From the NCBI GenBank assembly GCA_016699535.1, contig CP064980.1, forward strand, positions 3,232,001-3,296,000: DNA of 64,000 bases, written 5' to 3'. Made by a program: the position numbers and the translations under genes. Under the pieces are notes generated by a model. It had not been told where the DNA came from and did not search any database. It saw only the letters and a list, made by a program, of their open reading frames with translations. The DNA comes from Myxococcales bacterium. GTDB lineage: Bacteria > Myxococcota_A > Polyangia > Polyangiales > GCA-016699535. This document shows positions 25,758 through 35,783 of this stretch, piece by piece. Position 1 is the first letter of the stretch, and every line of letters begins with the position of its first letter.

Positions 25758-25988
25758 CTATTCCGAATCTCGAACAATATTTCGTGCTTTAGAGAGCAAA
25801 TCGTTGTAACTCTCATCGAATGGCTCAGAGAGCGAAGATTCTAGCGAAGACTCTATATCCCATAGCACTCTTTGCTCGGCCTGGTCTTCAAAAGTCGCAC
25901 TATTTGATTTGTTGAAACGTGATAGCCACTCAAAAAAAACAAGCGCCTCATCTTGTGACAGTAGCAACTTAACTTTCTTATCGGTCAT
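25758..25988 (-). CDS. candidate immunity protein for the RHS toxin
   Basis: A 76-residue acidic protein (VKLLLSQDEALVFFEWLSRF; EQRVLWDIESSLESSLSEPF). It begins four bases after the stop of the 1971-aa RHS gene, the position where polymorphic toxin systems encode their immunity protein, and its small acidic helical form suits binding a basic nuclease domain. Similar small proteins next to colicin-D-like ends are known to me by appearance, but the sequence does not obviously match the colicin D immunity protein itself. If correct, it should block the toxin domain in the producing cell. Expression is probably from the long operon that begins near 35.6 kb. Confidence 0.65.
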   Translation of the reverse strand: MTDKKVKLLLSQDEALVFFEWLSRFNKSNSATFEDQAEQRVLWDIESSLESSLSEPFDESYNDLLSKARNIVRDSE

Positions 25989-25992
25989 GGTA

Positions 25993-28900
25993 TTAGAGTC
26001 CCCCGTGTTTCAATATGTTTTGTTGCTGAGCAGGGCTTAATTTCCAACCACTCACAAAATTTCCAGCGGAGTCCGTCATCACGTTTAGCCGACTGGAGGG
26101 ATCAAGAAAGTGCTTGACCGGCTGATTGTGATACGTTCCCGAAATTTCTTTGACTCCTGGGCTGTTTACATGCTGATGAATCGCACGGCTGAATTTTGCA
26201 GCGTTAGCTTTGCTATAGTTGCCGCTTACTCCAAAATCGGACGCATGCTTAAATTTTGCTTGGAGCTGTCTTCCAGTGCGCAGGATCACCTTATTGGCAC
26301 TCTCAGCTGCCTGAGTACCGCTACTGCCCAAGAAGCGTTTACTGATGGCGCTTTTGACAGAGGAAGCGTGTTTGCTGGCCCATTTGGTGAGGCGGCTGGC
26401 TTGGTTGGTGATGAACGTGGTGGCTTTGGGGGCGTAGCGGCCTGTTACTTTGCCGATGCCCGATAGCATGCGCGAGGGTCCGGCGACGGGGCCTGCTGGG
26501 CCCGTGCCAACGGTCATGCGAATGCCTTCGGCGGTTTCATGGGCGAGGTCTTCTGCAAAGTCGATGAATTTGTTGCGCGGTTGATTTCCACCTGGTGTAG
26601 GGCCAGGCTGCAAGCCGTCGGGATCAGTCATGCCGATGGGCTCGCCGAGCGCATAGCTGTAGGGGCTGAGCCGTTCGGGCTGCGTCATGACGCTCTCGGG
26701 AGTAAGAACGGCGACTGGGTCGGGTGTGATAAAGCTACTCAGCTCGGGCCGGTAGGGGCGTGCTTTGAAGTCGGCTAGCGCTGCGCCTTTGTCATACTCG
26801 TTGCCGGCAAAGCGAAATGGGTCAGCGCTACTCTCTTCCAGGCCCCGCACACTGCCATACGCGTTGTAAGCGTAGCGCGCGAGCACTTCTCCTTCAGCAT
26901 CAGCGCGCACCACGGGGCTGCCGTGCAAATCGTTGAGGTAGAGCTCGGCCGGTGCGGGCCATTCGGTGATGAGCACGCCATCGTGCGGGTTAAAGTCATC
27001 GCCGCCACAGCTCAGCAGCACACCCACAAGCGCTAGCGCTCCGAGCGCAAAGCTTCGCCGTTTGAGCACACTGAAGACGACCGAAGCAAGCAAGCCAAGC
27101 AATGCAAGCACCCAAAGCCATGGCGCGCTTGGCACCGAGGGCCCTAGGGGTGTTGATGGTGCTGCAGCCGACGGTTGCGCTAAACCTGCTTGTGGCACAG
27201 CATCAAGGCGTATCGCGCGCTTGTCATCGAGCTCGACATAGCGAATGATCTTTCCTTCGCGCACTTCAACATCGGGCGAGGGATAACGCACTTCTGTTTC
27301 ACCATCAGCACTGCTTGTGCGTTTGATGACTCGGCGATCATCGTAGCCATACTGGTAGGTCTCGGTGATCTGCGCGCCGTTTTCATCTGCGCGCACGACT
27401 TTGGCGATACGGCCTTTGGCGTCCCATTCTAACGCACGCGCGCCATCTTCAAGCAAGCGGCCTGCGGCATCGTACTTCAAAGTCTCATCGGCAAACTTGG
27501 TGACGCGATCAGGGCCGTTTGAATCCGTGTATTCATAGTCAACTTGCGCGGCAAGATCAGCGCGATCCGAAGTCACCGAAAGCAGATTGGACATCACATC
27601 GTAACTAAAGGTGGTGCTTCCGAGCCGGTTTTGCTCTGATGCCAAGCGATAACGCGCATCGTATCCATATGTCGCGCTGAGATTGAGCGCATCGCTAAGC
27701 TCGCGGGCATCGATTTCTTCAATCACGCGTGAGCTTGGGTCAAGCTCAAACCGCAAATCAAGCAGCGTGGAGCCACCGGATTGCGAAAGCATATGTGTCA
27801 AACGCTGCCGCGAGTCGTACTCGCGCATGCTCTGCACGCCATTGCCGTATTGAGCTTCTTGCAAGCTGCCCCATGCGCTCCAGCTCACGTTGTTGATGAG
27901 GCCAGTGATGCTCTGGGTGAGGCCGCGTGCATCATAATTTGTCTCAAAGTAAGTCTTATTGGGGTAGCCGCGGCGTTTGAGGCGGTCTTGTGAGTCGTAT
28001 TCCGACCAGTTTGCATGCTCAGAGCCATCGCTCCAGCGGCGCACTTCATCCGTAGCCCGTCCACGCGCATCGTAGCCAAAGTGCACTTCACCCACTTCAT
28101 CTTCAAGCCACGAGAGCTGACCTTGGGTGTGGCGCATCCACGAAAAACGCTCCGAGCGCTCATCGTAATGATAACGCACCGAAAGGCGCTCCTCGCCATC
28201 TTTTGCGCGGTGCCACTCCTCGAGCGCTCTTCCGCGCGCATCGTAGACATAACGCACTTGGTTGCCTTCTGGATCAAGCCTGCTCAAGAGCGCACCAGGC
28301 ACATCATAAGAAAACTCCCAGCTTCCAGCATTGGGGTCTTCGAGTTTCGTGCGCTGCAAAAGGCCGTTGTATGTGTAGCGCCGCACGCTGCCTCGCGCAT
28401 CGCTGAGCGTGATGAGTTTATCGGCTGCGTTGTAGCTGTAAGTTGTCACAGCATCGTCTTCATCGCTTTCTTGCAAGTGCTGAATGAGGCGACCGAGGCC
28501 ATCGGTGATATCACTCCGGCGGCGCCCGTTTTCATCGAAGCTATCGGTGCGCAACGGTGCGTAGCTAAAGGATCGCGTTGCGCCATCGGGCTCTGCTTCA
28601 CGGATGGGGCGGCCAAGCGCATCGTAGCTTAGTTCAACACCGCTCTGGGTAAGATCTGCTTCGCGGTAATCGGCATTGCTGGCAAAGAGTGGGCGCTGCG
28701 CGAAGGAAGCCAGACCGCGCGGACCAAAGCGTTTGATTTCACTGCCGGCCCATGAACCATCTCCGGCTTCTTCGAAGATGCCGCGCTTGCGGCCGAGGCC
28801 ATCGATATGGGTAATCGACGTTTCGACCTCGTCTGAATCGCTGTCTTTGGCAAGTCGTTCGCGAATGACAGAAGTCGGTGCGCCAAGCGTGTACTCATAG

Positions 28901-31900
28901 CTTTTGGTGGGGTGCTCCTCGCTATCGTGCGGCTCGATGATGCTGATGAGGCGCCCGAGCGCATCGTGCTCAAAACGTGTGCTCTGATCATTCGGGTCTA
29001 TGAATGAAAGCATGGTGCCAAACGCTGCATCGTAGCTAGCGGCAAAGTTCAGCGTGTATGAGCCATCGACATCAAGCCGCTCCTCGGTAACAAAGGTGCC
29101 GCTTTCATCGTAGGCAAAGTCGCTGCGGCCACCGCGGCCATCGATTTGCGCAATGATATTTCCGTGCTCATCATGCTCGTTGACTTCCACATCGACAAAC
29201 TCATCGCCCGAGCGCCAGCTGGTTTTTCGGCTCACAGCTCCCCGCTCGATTTGCCCCAACGGCAGTCCTTCGAAGGCGGAGCCATCGTAGTAGTGGCGGG
29301 TTTCGGTGATGCGCTGGCCTGATCCGTCGCTCACTCGCTCGCTTGAGGGCGCGCTTAGAATCCAGCGTTCGGTGTTTTGAGCAAAAGTGCGGGTCGTGAT
29401 GCGCTCGTCACCGCCCGCAAGCAGGTCATCTCCCAGGGTGATGCCCCACTCTGCTTGTTTGGTGACGTTGCCATAGTCGTCGTACTCGAAGGTTTTCCGC
29501 GTGGTGACTGGTGTATCACCAAGCTCAATCACCGTGGTGTCGCTTTGCTCGAGATATGCAAAACGCAAGGGACGCTGCGCATCGGCAGAGTCGAACAACT
29601 GCAACCCATAGGTGTTTTGCACGTGATCAAAGGTTCCGCCGTCTGCGTTTTGCCTGATCACACTCAGCGGCAAGCCTTTGAAGGCTATTTCAGTCTCGCC
29701 GACATCAAAAGTGCTGATGGTATGAAGCGTGGGCTGGGGCCCATCGCCCACGTCGATGCGCTGCGCATAAGCAAAGCCACGAAACTCCCGCTCGTAGGGG
29801 TCAAAGTAGCCATCGGCATAGTAAAAACGCGAGTGTTGAACGGAGCCAAGGCTGTCATCGACCCACATCTCGGAGAGCAGCATTTGACCAATGGGCGAGC
29901 GTTTGCTCCAATCGAGGGTGTGTTCATTCGCCCACGCGCGCATGACGCCGATGCCCGCATAGCTCATGCGCGTGATTTGCCCCAAACCATTGTCAATGCG
30001 TACCAACAGGCCAGGCTTTCCCTGCTCGAGCACATCGACGTAAGTCCATGCTTCATCGACGGGCGCGCTGCGATCAAGCCAGACCACATCGGTGCTTCCG
30101 TTGGCGTTGATGTCAAACAACCTGACTTGAATCGATTCACTCGAGCCCGGTGTGTTTTCGATGCGCACCACATCGCTGAGCGAAGCAGAAGCAAGGTTTA
30201 GATAAAGCAGAACATGCGCAGCATTCACAACGACAAGGTCTGCAAGGCCGTTACCGTCGATATCACTCAGATGTGAGCGAGAGAGCTCGCCTTCTGAAAG
30301 AGCGGGCGCCCCTGAGATCGGCACGGCAGCAGCAAAACGTCCTGAGCCTTGTGCAGGGAAATAGCGCAAAGAACCCGAGCGCAGCTGCGCAATGTCTTGC
30401 AGGCCATCGCCGTTCATGTCAGCAAGACGCAATCCATCGCCATCAAAGGTAAGCACTTGGCCTGATTCAAGCTGCCCGAGATTTTGCACGGCAGAAAACG
30501 TGCCATCCCCTTGGTTGATCGCCACGCGCACATCACCAGAGCTCGCTTCGATATGCAGCCAGTCCACGCGCCGGTCGTGGTTGAGATCAACAAACTTCAC
30601 ATTCGGATCGCTTGGCGCGGGACTAAGGTTGGGACTGAGCACCACCGCGGCGCCGAAACCGGTGCTCCCGCCGGGATAATAACGCAAACCATCGCTGCTG
30701 CTTGAGAGGCGCGCGAGCACATCCGGGGCGCCATCGCCGTTGACATCGGCGAGTTGTGTGTCGGGATTATCGAGCCACGTGGATGCTGAATCGATGTTTT
30801 GCCATTCGCCGAACCCAGTGCCATCAAGATTCGGCCGCAAGCGGTATTGCCCGCCATCAAGCGATGCATCCATTTGCACGACATCCGGCAAAGCATCGCC
30901 GTTGACATCGGCAATCTCAACGCTTGCGCCAAGCTCGCGTGTGGGGCCGTTAAGCATTTGTTTTGGCGCGATGGCCGGGTCAAACTCGGCGTAACTCAAG
31001 CTAAGCGCTGGCAGCGTGGTTTCACCATCTTTGCCAGTGAGCTCAACTTTGACCAAGCGGGAAAGGCCGGTGCCAAGCTCGTAGCCGAGGTCATACTGGC
31101 GCACCATCTCACCTGCGTGCAGCACCTCGATGCGTGTCAGGCGCTTTGTGGTGCGCACAGCAAAAGTGGATAGATAGCTCGTGAGCGCATCGGGGCGCTC
31201 TTCGTAAGAGAAGCGCACTTCGTTGATGCTGCCTTCGACGTGAAGATTGTAACGAATTGAAGTGAGATAAGGACGCTCGCCTGCGGGTTTATCGTAGCTG
31301 TACTCGATGCGATGCCCAAAAGTGTCTTCTTGCGCCGTCAAAGCGTACGAAAAGTCTTTTGTACCATCCTGCACCACGCTGCTCGCAGAGCCATCAAACT
31401 CGAAGATGACACCAGAGGAGTTGGTGAACACAAAACCATCGCCCGAGCGCCGGCCGCGCGCAAAGGCGCCTTCGATTTCAAAACGATAGCTGCCATCAGG
31501 CATCTGCACGAGCTCTTCTGAGCCTTTGCCGCCCATGCCGCTAAGCACCCAGCGGTCCTCGGTCGTGTAAGTCGGCAGGCGCCGGTCGGTGCTACGCTTG
31601 ACCGTCGGGGTAGCCAAAGACCAGCCAAGGCCAAGTACGTCGTAGCCGGTGCCTGAGCTATACTGAAGCTTCACCGTCGGCTCAAAATCAGCCACACCGG
31701 GCGGCACATCCACATCGATCTCATACGTACTTGAGCCTGCTTGAAGCTGTGGCTCAAAGGCTTCCCCCAAGCCTTCGATGGAGCCAGGGCCAGAGGGAAG
31801 ACTCATTACCGCCGGACGCACACCCGAGCGGTCTTGCGCACTTGCGCTCAAGCAAAGCGCCCATACGCTAAACCCCAACACTAACACATGCAAGCATTTA

Positions 31901-31908
31901 GACCTCAT
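25993..31908 (-). CDS. SpvB/TcB/RHS polymorphic toxin with colicin-D-like C-terminus
   Basis: A 1971-residue protein. Signal peptide to about residue 24 (LCLSASAQ). Residues about 32-300: SpvB-like domain (SLPSGPGSIEGLGEAF; VLGLGWSLATPTVKR). About 330-620: six or so VCBS/FG-GAP loops (DVNGDALPDVV, DMNGDGLQDIAQL). About 640-900: TcB middle domain (RIDNGLGQITRMSYAG). Then RHS/YD repeats to about 1750, ending FITPDPVAV ... SPYSYALGEPIGMTDPDG. A membrane segment and a lipobox-like LLSCGG lie unusually inside the shell (about residues 1595-1634). The last 90 residues (QAKFKHASDFGVSGNYSKAN; GNFVSGWKLSPAQQQNIL) resemble the colicin D tRNase domain, which cuts tRNA-Arg anticodon loops. It follows the TcA-like gene by five bases. 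Confidence 0.85.
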   Translation of the reverse strand: MRSKCLHVLVLGFSVWALCLSASAQDRSGVRPAVMSLPSGPGSIEGLGEAFEPQLQAGSSTYEIDVDVPPGVADFEPTVKLQYSSGTGYDVLGLGWSLATPTVKRSTDRRLPTYTTEDRWVLSGMGGKGSEELVQMPDGSYRFEIEGAFARGRRSGDGFVFTNSSGVIFEFDGSASSVVQDGTKDFSYALTAQEDTFGHRIEYSYDKPAGERPYLTSIRYNLHVEGSINEVRFSYEERPDALTSYLSTFAVRTTKRLTRIEVLHAGEMVRQYDLGYELGTGLSRLVKVELTGKDGETTLPALSLSYAEFDPAIAPKQMLNGPTRELGASVEIADVNGDALPDVVQMDASLDGGQYRLRPNLDGTGFGEWQNIDSASTWLDNPDTQLADVNGDGAPDVLARLSSSSDGLRYYPGGSTGFGAAVVLSPNLSPAPSDPNVKFVDLNHDRRVDWLHIEASSGDVRVAINQGDGTFSAVQNLGQLESGQVLTFDGDGLRLADMNGDGLQDIAQLRSGSLRYFPAQGSGRFAAAVPISGAPALSEGELSRSHLSDIDGNGLADLVVVNAAHVLLYLNLASASLSDVVRIENTPGSSESIQVRLFDINANGSTDVVWLDRSAPVDEAWTYVDVLEQGKPGLLVRIDNGLGQITRMSYAGIGVMRAWANEHTLDWSKRSPIGQMLLSEMWVDDSLGSVQHSRFYYADGYFDPYEREFRGFAYAQRIDVGDGPQPTLHTISTFDVGETEIAFKGLPLSVIRQNADGGTFDHVQNTYGLQLFDSADAQRPLRFAYLEQSDTTVIELGDTPVTTRKTFEYDDYGNVTKQAEWGITLGDDLLAGGDERITTRTFAQNTERWILSAPSSERVSDGSGQRITETRHYYDGSAFEGLPLGQIERGAVSRKTSWRSGDEFVDVEVNEHDEHGNIIAQIDGRGGRSDFAYDESGTFVTEERLDVDGSYTLNFAASYDAAFGTMLSFIDPNDQSTRFEHDALGRLISIIEPHDSEEHPTKSYEYTLGAPTSVIRERLAKDSDSDEVETSITHIDGLGRKRGIFEEAGDGSWAGSEIKRFGPRGLASFAQRPLFASNADYREADLTQSGVELSYDALGRPIREAEPDGATRSFSYAPLRTDSFDENGRRRSDITDGLGRLIQHLQESDEDDAVTTYSYNAADKLITLSDARGSVRRYTYNGLLQRTKLEDPNAGSWEFSYDVPGALLSRLDPEGNQVRYVYDARGRALEEWHRAKDGEERLSVRYHYDERSERFSWMRHTQGQLSWLEDEVGEVHFGYDARGRATDEVRRWSDGSEHANWSEYDSQDRLKRRGYPNKTYFETNYDARGLTQSITGLINNVSWSAWGSLQEAQYGNGVQSMREYDSRQRLTHMLSQSGGSTLLDLRFELDPSSRVIEEIDARELSDALNLSATYGYDARYRLASEQNRLGSTTFSYDVMSNLLSVTSDRADLAAQVDYEYTDSNGPDRVTKFADETLKYDAAGRLLEDGARALEWDAKGRIAKVVRADENGAQITETYQYGYDDRRVIKRTSSADGETEVRYPSPDVEVREGKIIRYVELDDKRAIRLDAVPQAGLAQPSAAAPSTPLGPSVPSAPWLWVLALLGLLASVVFSVLKRRSFALGALALVGVLLSCGGDDFNPHDGVLITEWPAPAELYLNDLHGSPVVRADAEGEVLARYAYNAYGSVRGLEESSADPFRFAGNEYDKGAALADFKARPYRPELSSFITPDPVAVLTPESVMTQPERLSPYSYALGEPIGMTDPDGLQPGPTPGGNQPRNKFIDFAEDLAHETAEGIRMTVGTGPAGPVAGPSRMLSGIGKVTGRYAPKATTFITNQASRLTKWASKHASSVKSAISKRFLGSSGTQAAESANKVILRTGRQLQAKFKHASDFGVSGNYSKANAAKFSRAIHQHVNSPGVKEISGTYHNQPVKHFLDPSSRLNVMTDSAGNFVSGWKLSPAQQQNILKHGGL

Positions 31909-31913
31909 GTGCC

Positions 31914-34900
31914 TTAGAGCTCACAACTGGGTGCAAATGAGCCTGTGTAGTCCGACAATGTAATCGCTTCACGTTTGAGCTCGAAGATGATGTCCTCAAG
32001 CCGTGACAGATCCAGGTCATCGTTTTGTGGGGCCTGTTCTGCTGGTGGAAAACTAATCACCCAATCCGAGGCCGCCACCGAGCGTCCAAAGAATTGGGTG
32101 TCAATGTCATCTCGATAGGTGTTTACGCCCGCATCGATTTCTGCTTCGCGCGGCGCAAGCTCATAGCTGTATACAATGTCTTCGACCACACTGTCTGGTG
32201 ATTCGCAGCTTCGCACAAAGCTTACGCCTTTTTGCACTAACCTTACGATAGCTTGGTCGTCACCAAGGCCATCGCCGATGAGTTTCACCCGCACACCTGT
32301 CACAAAGTCGTTACACAGCCCAGTGCTAAAGGCACCGTTGTTGAGCGAAAGGCTTGTGGCAAAAGGAAGATTGACGGTTCCATCATCCTCGATTTGGTTT
32401 GGCTTGAAGAGTAAGCGCTGAAACTGTTCGCGCGCTGAAATCTCTCGGCCGGTTTGCGGATCTTTAATGCTGCCGCGAATCTTCAAGATATCTTCTTTGA
32501 GGCTTAGCTCAAGTGTTTTGGCCTGCGGCGCGCCATAGACCAATCCTACATCCTCAGCTTGGCGTTTTAGACATCCAAAAAAATCCAATATTTCGCTAGC
32601 ATTAAAGGCAGAAATCAACTCGGTATAGATGCCAGGCAAGGAGGTATTAACCTCATACTCAAAGGCTTTGGCGGCATCAAATACTGCTTCGCGCGCGCGC
32701 TCCCGAGCAGCCATGGCAAGCACCACTTTTTCATCGCGCAGCATGCGCAAGGTGGGATCGTTGAGCCCGCCGAAACGCTCGCCGTTAAGATGAGCCCGGA
32801 TTCTGTCATACTGCTGCGCCGTAAACTGCGCTTGATTGGAGAGATCTTGAGCGTGCACAAGTTGCGCTGAGTAATCGAGTGCGGCTTGCGTCTGCTCAAT
32901 GCGCAGTTCGGTGATGCCGATCGCAAGCTCTTTCATTTGGGTCATGCCATTGATGTACTCAACTTTATAATCTCCCTCGAGCAGGGCCATTTCTTTGGCA
33001 AGCTGCGCTTGCTCTTTTTGCGCTTCAAGACTGCTCACTTTCTTGTTCAAGAAAGGTTGCGCAACCCTCGGACCAGATGCAGCGATGATTCCAGGATTCG
33101 CTGTCACAATACCGTAGCCAAGTGTGATCGCATCACCCGCTATCCCTAGTAAATCGCCCCAAAAGCTGGAAGTATTCTGATCTTCGGTAATGTTAACGAT
33201 CTCCTCGTTTTGTGAATTCACAAACTGCAAGTTTTCCTGACGAATTCCGTGAACTTGACTGAGCCTTGAGACTTGCGCGCGGATGCGTTGTCGCTGCGCG
33301 CGCGTGCGCTGTTCGGCCAAACGAATGCCCGTCTGACTCTGCTCTACACCAATGGCCGCTTGGCGCAATGCTCCACCCGAACTGCCGCATTTTTCAACAT
33401 CGGGAGAGCTGGCAGAGCCACCGCACACTTCAAGCAGCTGACTTTGAAAACTACTTTGAGCCTCGATCAACCTGTCCTCGAGTGTAAACTCCTTCGTAGC
33501 CACTTCCATTACGTAGTCACGCGCTTCTCTTTCCTTGGCATCAGCCTCCAGCACGCGTTCCTCTGCCCTACTTATGAGTTGCGCAAGATTGGTGGGCCCT
33601 TTGTCTTGAGCCTGCCGTACATCGTAAATGAAAGGAACGTAGCTCGGGTCTTTTCCGAACACGCTATCGGGCTGCTCCAAAAGCTGCACATATAGTCGCC
33701 CAGCATCAGAAAACGATTCGTCTAGCTCGAAAAGATGTGGCAGCTCACTGGCTTCTTGTTTTTTGGCCATGTGCGATAACACCGCCGCTAATGGAAACCG
33801 TTGCAAATGATCCTTGTTCATACTGCTGCGGAGCTCCGCAACATACGCAAGAGGATCCACTTGCTTCCAACGCGTTTGCAATGCCAGTTCGAGATAATAT
33901 TTTTGAGCATCCCAACGACGGCTCAGCAGAGTAGCCATGTTGCGGATATGCTTGTAGTCCGTAGCACTGGCATCTTCAGGCCTTAGTTTCATCATCACCG
34001 GCAAAAAAGCATTTGAACTCCAGAAAAAATTAACTGGGTAACCCATATAAACGCGAGCTTCATCAAGCATATCCATCAACGTTGTTCGTACACTGTCACC
34101 GGTGCTTTCAAACTCGGCGCGATAGCTTTCCACAATTCTTTCCTGAACCGCGACAGTCGCAGCCTGAACAGCTCCGTCGATGGCCTCCACCAACATCCGC
34201 GCACCATCAGTTTCAGACTCCGTTCCCCAAAACTCTATGCTCAGCTGTCCTGCGCAATGCGTTTTTCCGAAAGACCAACACGTCCCCGGGTTCTCCGGCA
34301 CATGTGATTCATCTTGACATTGTTTTCCCAGGTTCGAAAAGGTAAGCTCTATCGCAGTTGAATCCGCATTGAAGGCTTTTTCGGGGCTCTCGGCATCGTT
34401 GACTACACTCTCGGCACACAACAGCAAGGTCTGATTGCTCGCAGTACAGCTGCTTAGACCAGTGAGACTTTCAGCCCACTCGTAACAAGACGTAGTCGTG
34501 TTACCATTTGAAAACTCGTAATCATAGTCAATCGCATCAAACGAATCCGACGATGCTTCCCCGAGTTCCGGCAAATCTGTATCCGTTTCCCTCACTACAA
34601 AAATAGTTGCAGACAGATCAAAACCTGATCGCAAAATACCGTGCCAACTCTCGATCAACTCTCCCTGGAGTATACCCGCCTGGGTGCTCGATAAAGAGAA
34701 GTTCACTGACCGTGCGATTGTTCGGAAGTACAGACTACGAAGAAAATCTGCATCGAGTTCGTTAGGATCGATCACCTGCCCAAAGCTCGCTCCAAGATTT
34801 CCATTACCATCAATCGTTACCGAAGCTCCCGGCCAGCCGCCATCCTCTTTTTCCATGTAGCCAAACGAGTAGTTTGGATCGATGTACAGGTCGTAGTTGC

Positions 34901-35558
34901 CATCATCCTTTTGTTTAACAGCAAAACGAATCGGCATTTGACCTAGCCCTGGATCCTCGTAGGCGACTACGCCGCGATACATGCCTTCCAAATTATTCTG
35001 CACCACAGCTGGCACCAGAGCATCACCACCATAGGAGTAAACGGACACAAAACCCTGCGCTGTTCCGCTGCCCGCCGCTTCGCGGTCCACCTCAAGGGTG
35101 ATCTCTTTTTCGCCTTTAAAATCCGCAAGCCGATCTTCATCGGCGATTTTGATCCAAGGCACATCGTTCGAAATCCGATAGCGCAAAGAAACATCTGGGT
35201 TATCTGATTTCAGCGTGAGTGTGACGGTGTCACGATCGTTTCCAAAATCGAGCAGCTCTTGCTCAACCGACAAGGTTACAGCACGTTCTGTTTCAATCGG
35301 CACATCATTGGAATCACCAGAGCCTGAGCAACGCCCGCGCTCTGAGCACGAATCGCCACCGGAGCAACTTTTTTTAGAGCTGCAAGCTTGGTAGCAAATG
35401 CCGAGTTCGCAATAAGAGCCGTTTGGACAATCAGCCGAAAGCTCACAGGCTGGCGCATCGGTCAGCCCAAAATCAACCGGGTCAGGTCCGTCACTGCCAC
35501 ACCCAATTAACCAAGCGAAAAAGAATACCGACCCTAAAACCAGCTTTTGACGATCCAT
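31914..35558 (-). CDS. large lipoprotein with TcA-like C-terminal layout
   Basis: About 1214 residues from ATG 35558, chosen because GGAG stands seven bases ahead (an ATG at 35576 is in frame). Lipobox LIGCG (about Cys20), then a Cys-rich EGF-like patch (residues 35-75) and a beta-rich region. From about residue 650 long charged helices alternate with a Gly-rich hydrophobic stretch (LLGIAGDAITLGYGIVTANP, about 795-815), a coiled coil (SSLEAQKEQAQLAKEMALLE), a helix pair ending AREAVFDAAKAFEYEV, and a final beta region ending DWVISFPPAEQ ... LSRLEDIIFELKREAITL. The order matches the pore/TcB-binding end of insecticidal Tc toxin A proteins, by eye only. Adjacent RHS gene is TcB/C-like. It may deliver or hold that toxin. 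Confidence 0.6.
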   Translation of the reverse strand: MDRQKLVLGSVFFFAWLIGCGSDGPDPVDFGLTDAPACELSADCPNGSYCELGICYQACSSKKSCSGGDSCSERGRCSGSGDSNDVPIETERAVTLSVEQELLDFGNDRDTVTLTLKSDNPDVSLRYRISNDVPWIKIADEDRLADFKGEKEITLEVDREAAGSGTAQGFVSVYSYGGDALVPAVVQNNLEGMYRGVVAYEDPGLGQMPIRFAVKQKDDGNYDLYIDPNYSFGYMEKEDGGWPGASVTIDGNGNLGASFGQVIDPNELDADFLRSLYFRTIARSVNFSLSSTQAGILQGELIESWHGILRSGFDLSATIFVVRETDTDLPELGEASSDSFDAIDYDYEFSNGNTTTSCYEWAESLTGLSSCTASNQTLLLCAESVVNDAESPEKAFNADSTAIELTFSNLGKQCQDESHVPENPGTCWSFGKTHCAGQLSIEFWGTESETDGARMLVEAIDGAVQAATVAVQERIVESYRAEFESTGDSVRTTLMDMLDEARVYMGYPVNFFWSSNAFLPVMMKLRPEDASATDYKHIRNMATLLSRRWDAQKYYLELALQTRWKQVDPLAYVAELRSSMNKDHLQRFPLAAVLSHMAKKQEASELPHLFELDESFSDAGRLYVQLLEQPDSVFGKDPSYVPFIYDVRQAQDKGPTNLAQLISRAEERVLEADAKEREARDYVMEVATKEFTLEDRLIEAQSSFQSQLLEVCGGSASSPDVEKCGSSGGALRQAAIGVEQSQTGIRLAEQRTRAQRQRIRAQVSRLSQVHGIRQENLQFVNSQNEEIVNITEDQNTSSFWGDLLGIAGDAITLGYGIVTANPGIIAASGPRVAQPFLNKKVSSLEAQKEQAQLAKEMALLEGDYKVEYINGMTQMKELAIGITELRIEQTQAALDYSAQLVHAQDLSNQAQFTAQQYDRIRAHLNGERFGGLNDPTLRMLRDEKVVLAMAARERAREAVFDAAKAFEYEVNTSLPGIYTELISAFNASEILDFFGCLKRQAEDVGLVYGAPQAKTLELSLKEDILKIRGSIKDPQTGREISAREQFQRLLFKPNQIEDDGTVNLPFATSLSLNNGAFSTGLCNDFVTGVRVKLIGDGLGDDQAIVRLVQKGVSFVRSCESPDSVVEDIVYSYELAPREAEIDAGVNTYRDDIDTQFFGRSVAASDWVISFPPAEQAPQNDDLDLSRLEDIIFELKREAITLSDYTGSFAPSCEL

Positions 35559-35783
35559 CCACAACTCCGTTTTCATCCGCGCCCGCGTCGAAACGCATAA
35601 AGCCTATGCTCCGTTATCGGGCTTTGAGCACCATTGTTGCCAGAAATTTACCTAGTTTCACCGTAAAAATTTGCAAGCAACGTAATTTCAACACCTTAGT
35701 AAGCGAAATGGATGTATCCATCCATGCCGAACTAGCTATTTCAAGCAAAAAAGAAAACAAGCCTCACAGTCCCCGTAAAAGTA

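Noticed and set aside
28015..28632. Long open frames antisense to the RHS gene (also 29377-30201)
   Set aside because: They mirror the GC-rich repeat coding of the RHS gene, have no start signals or known domains.
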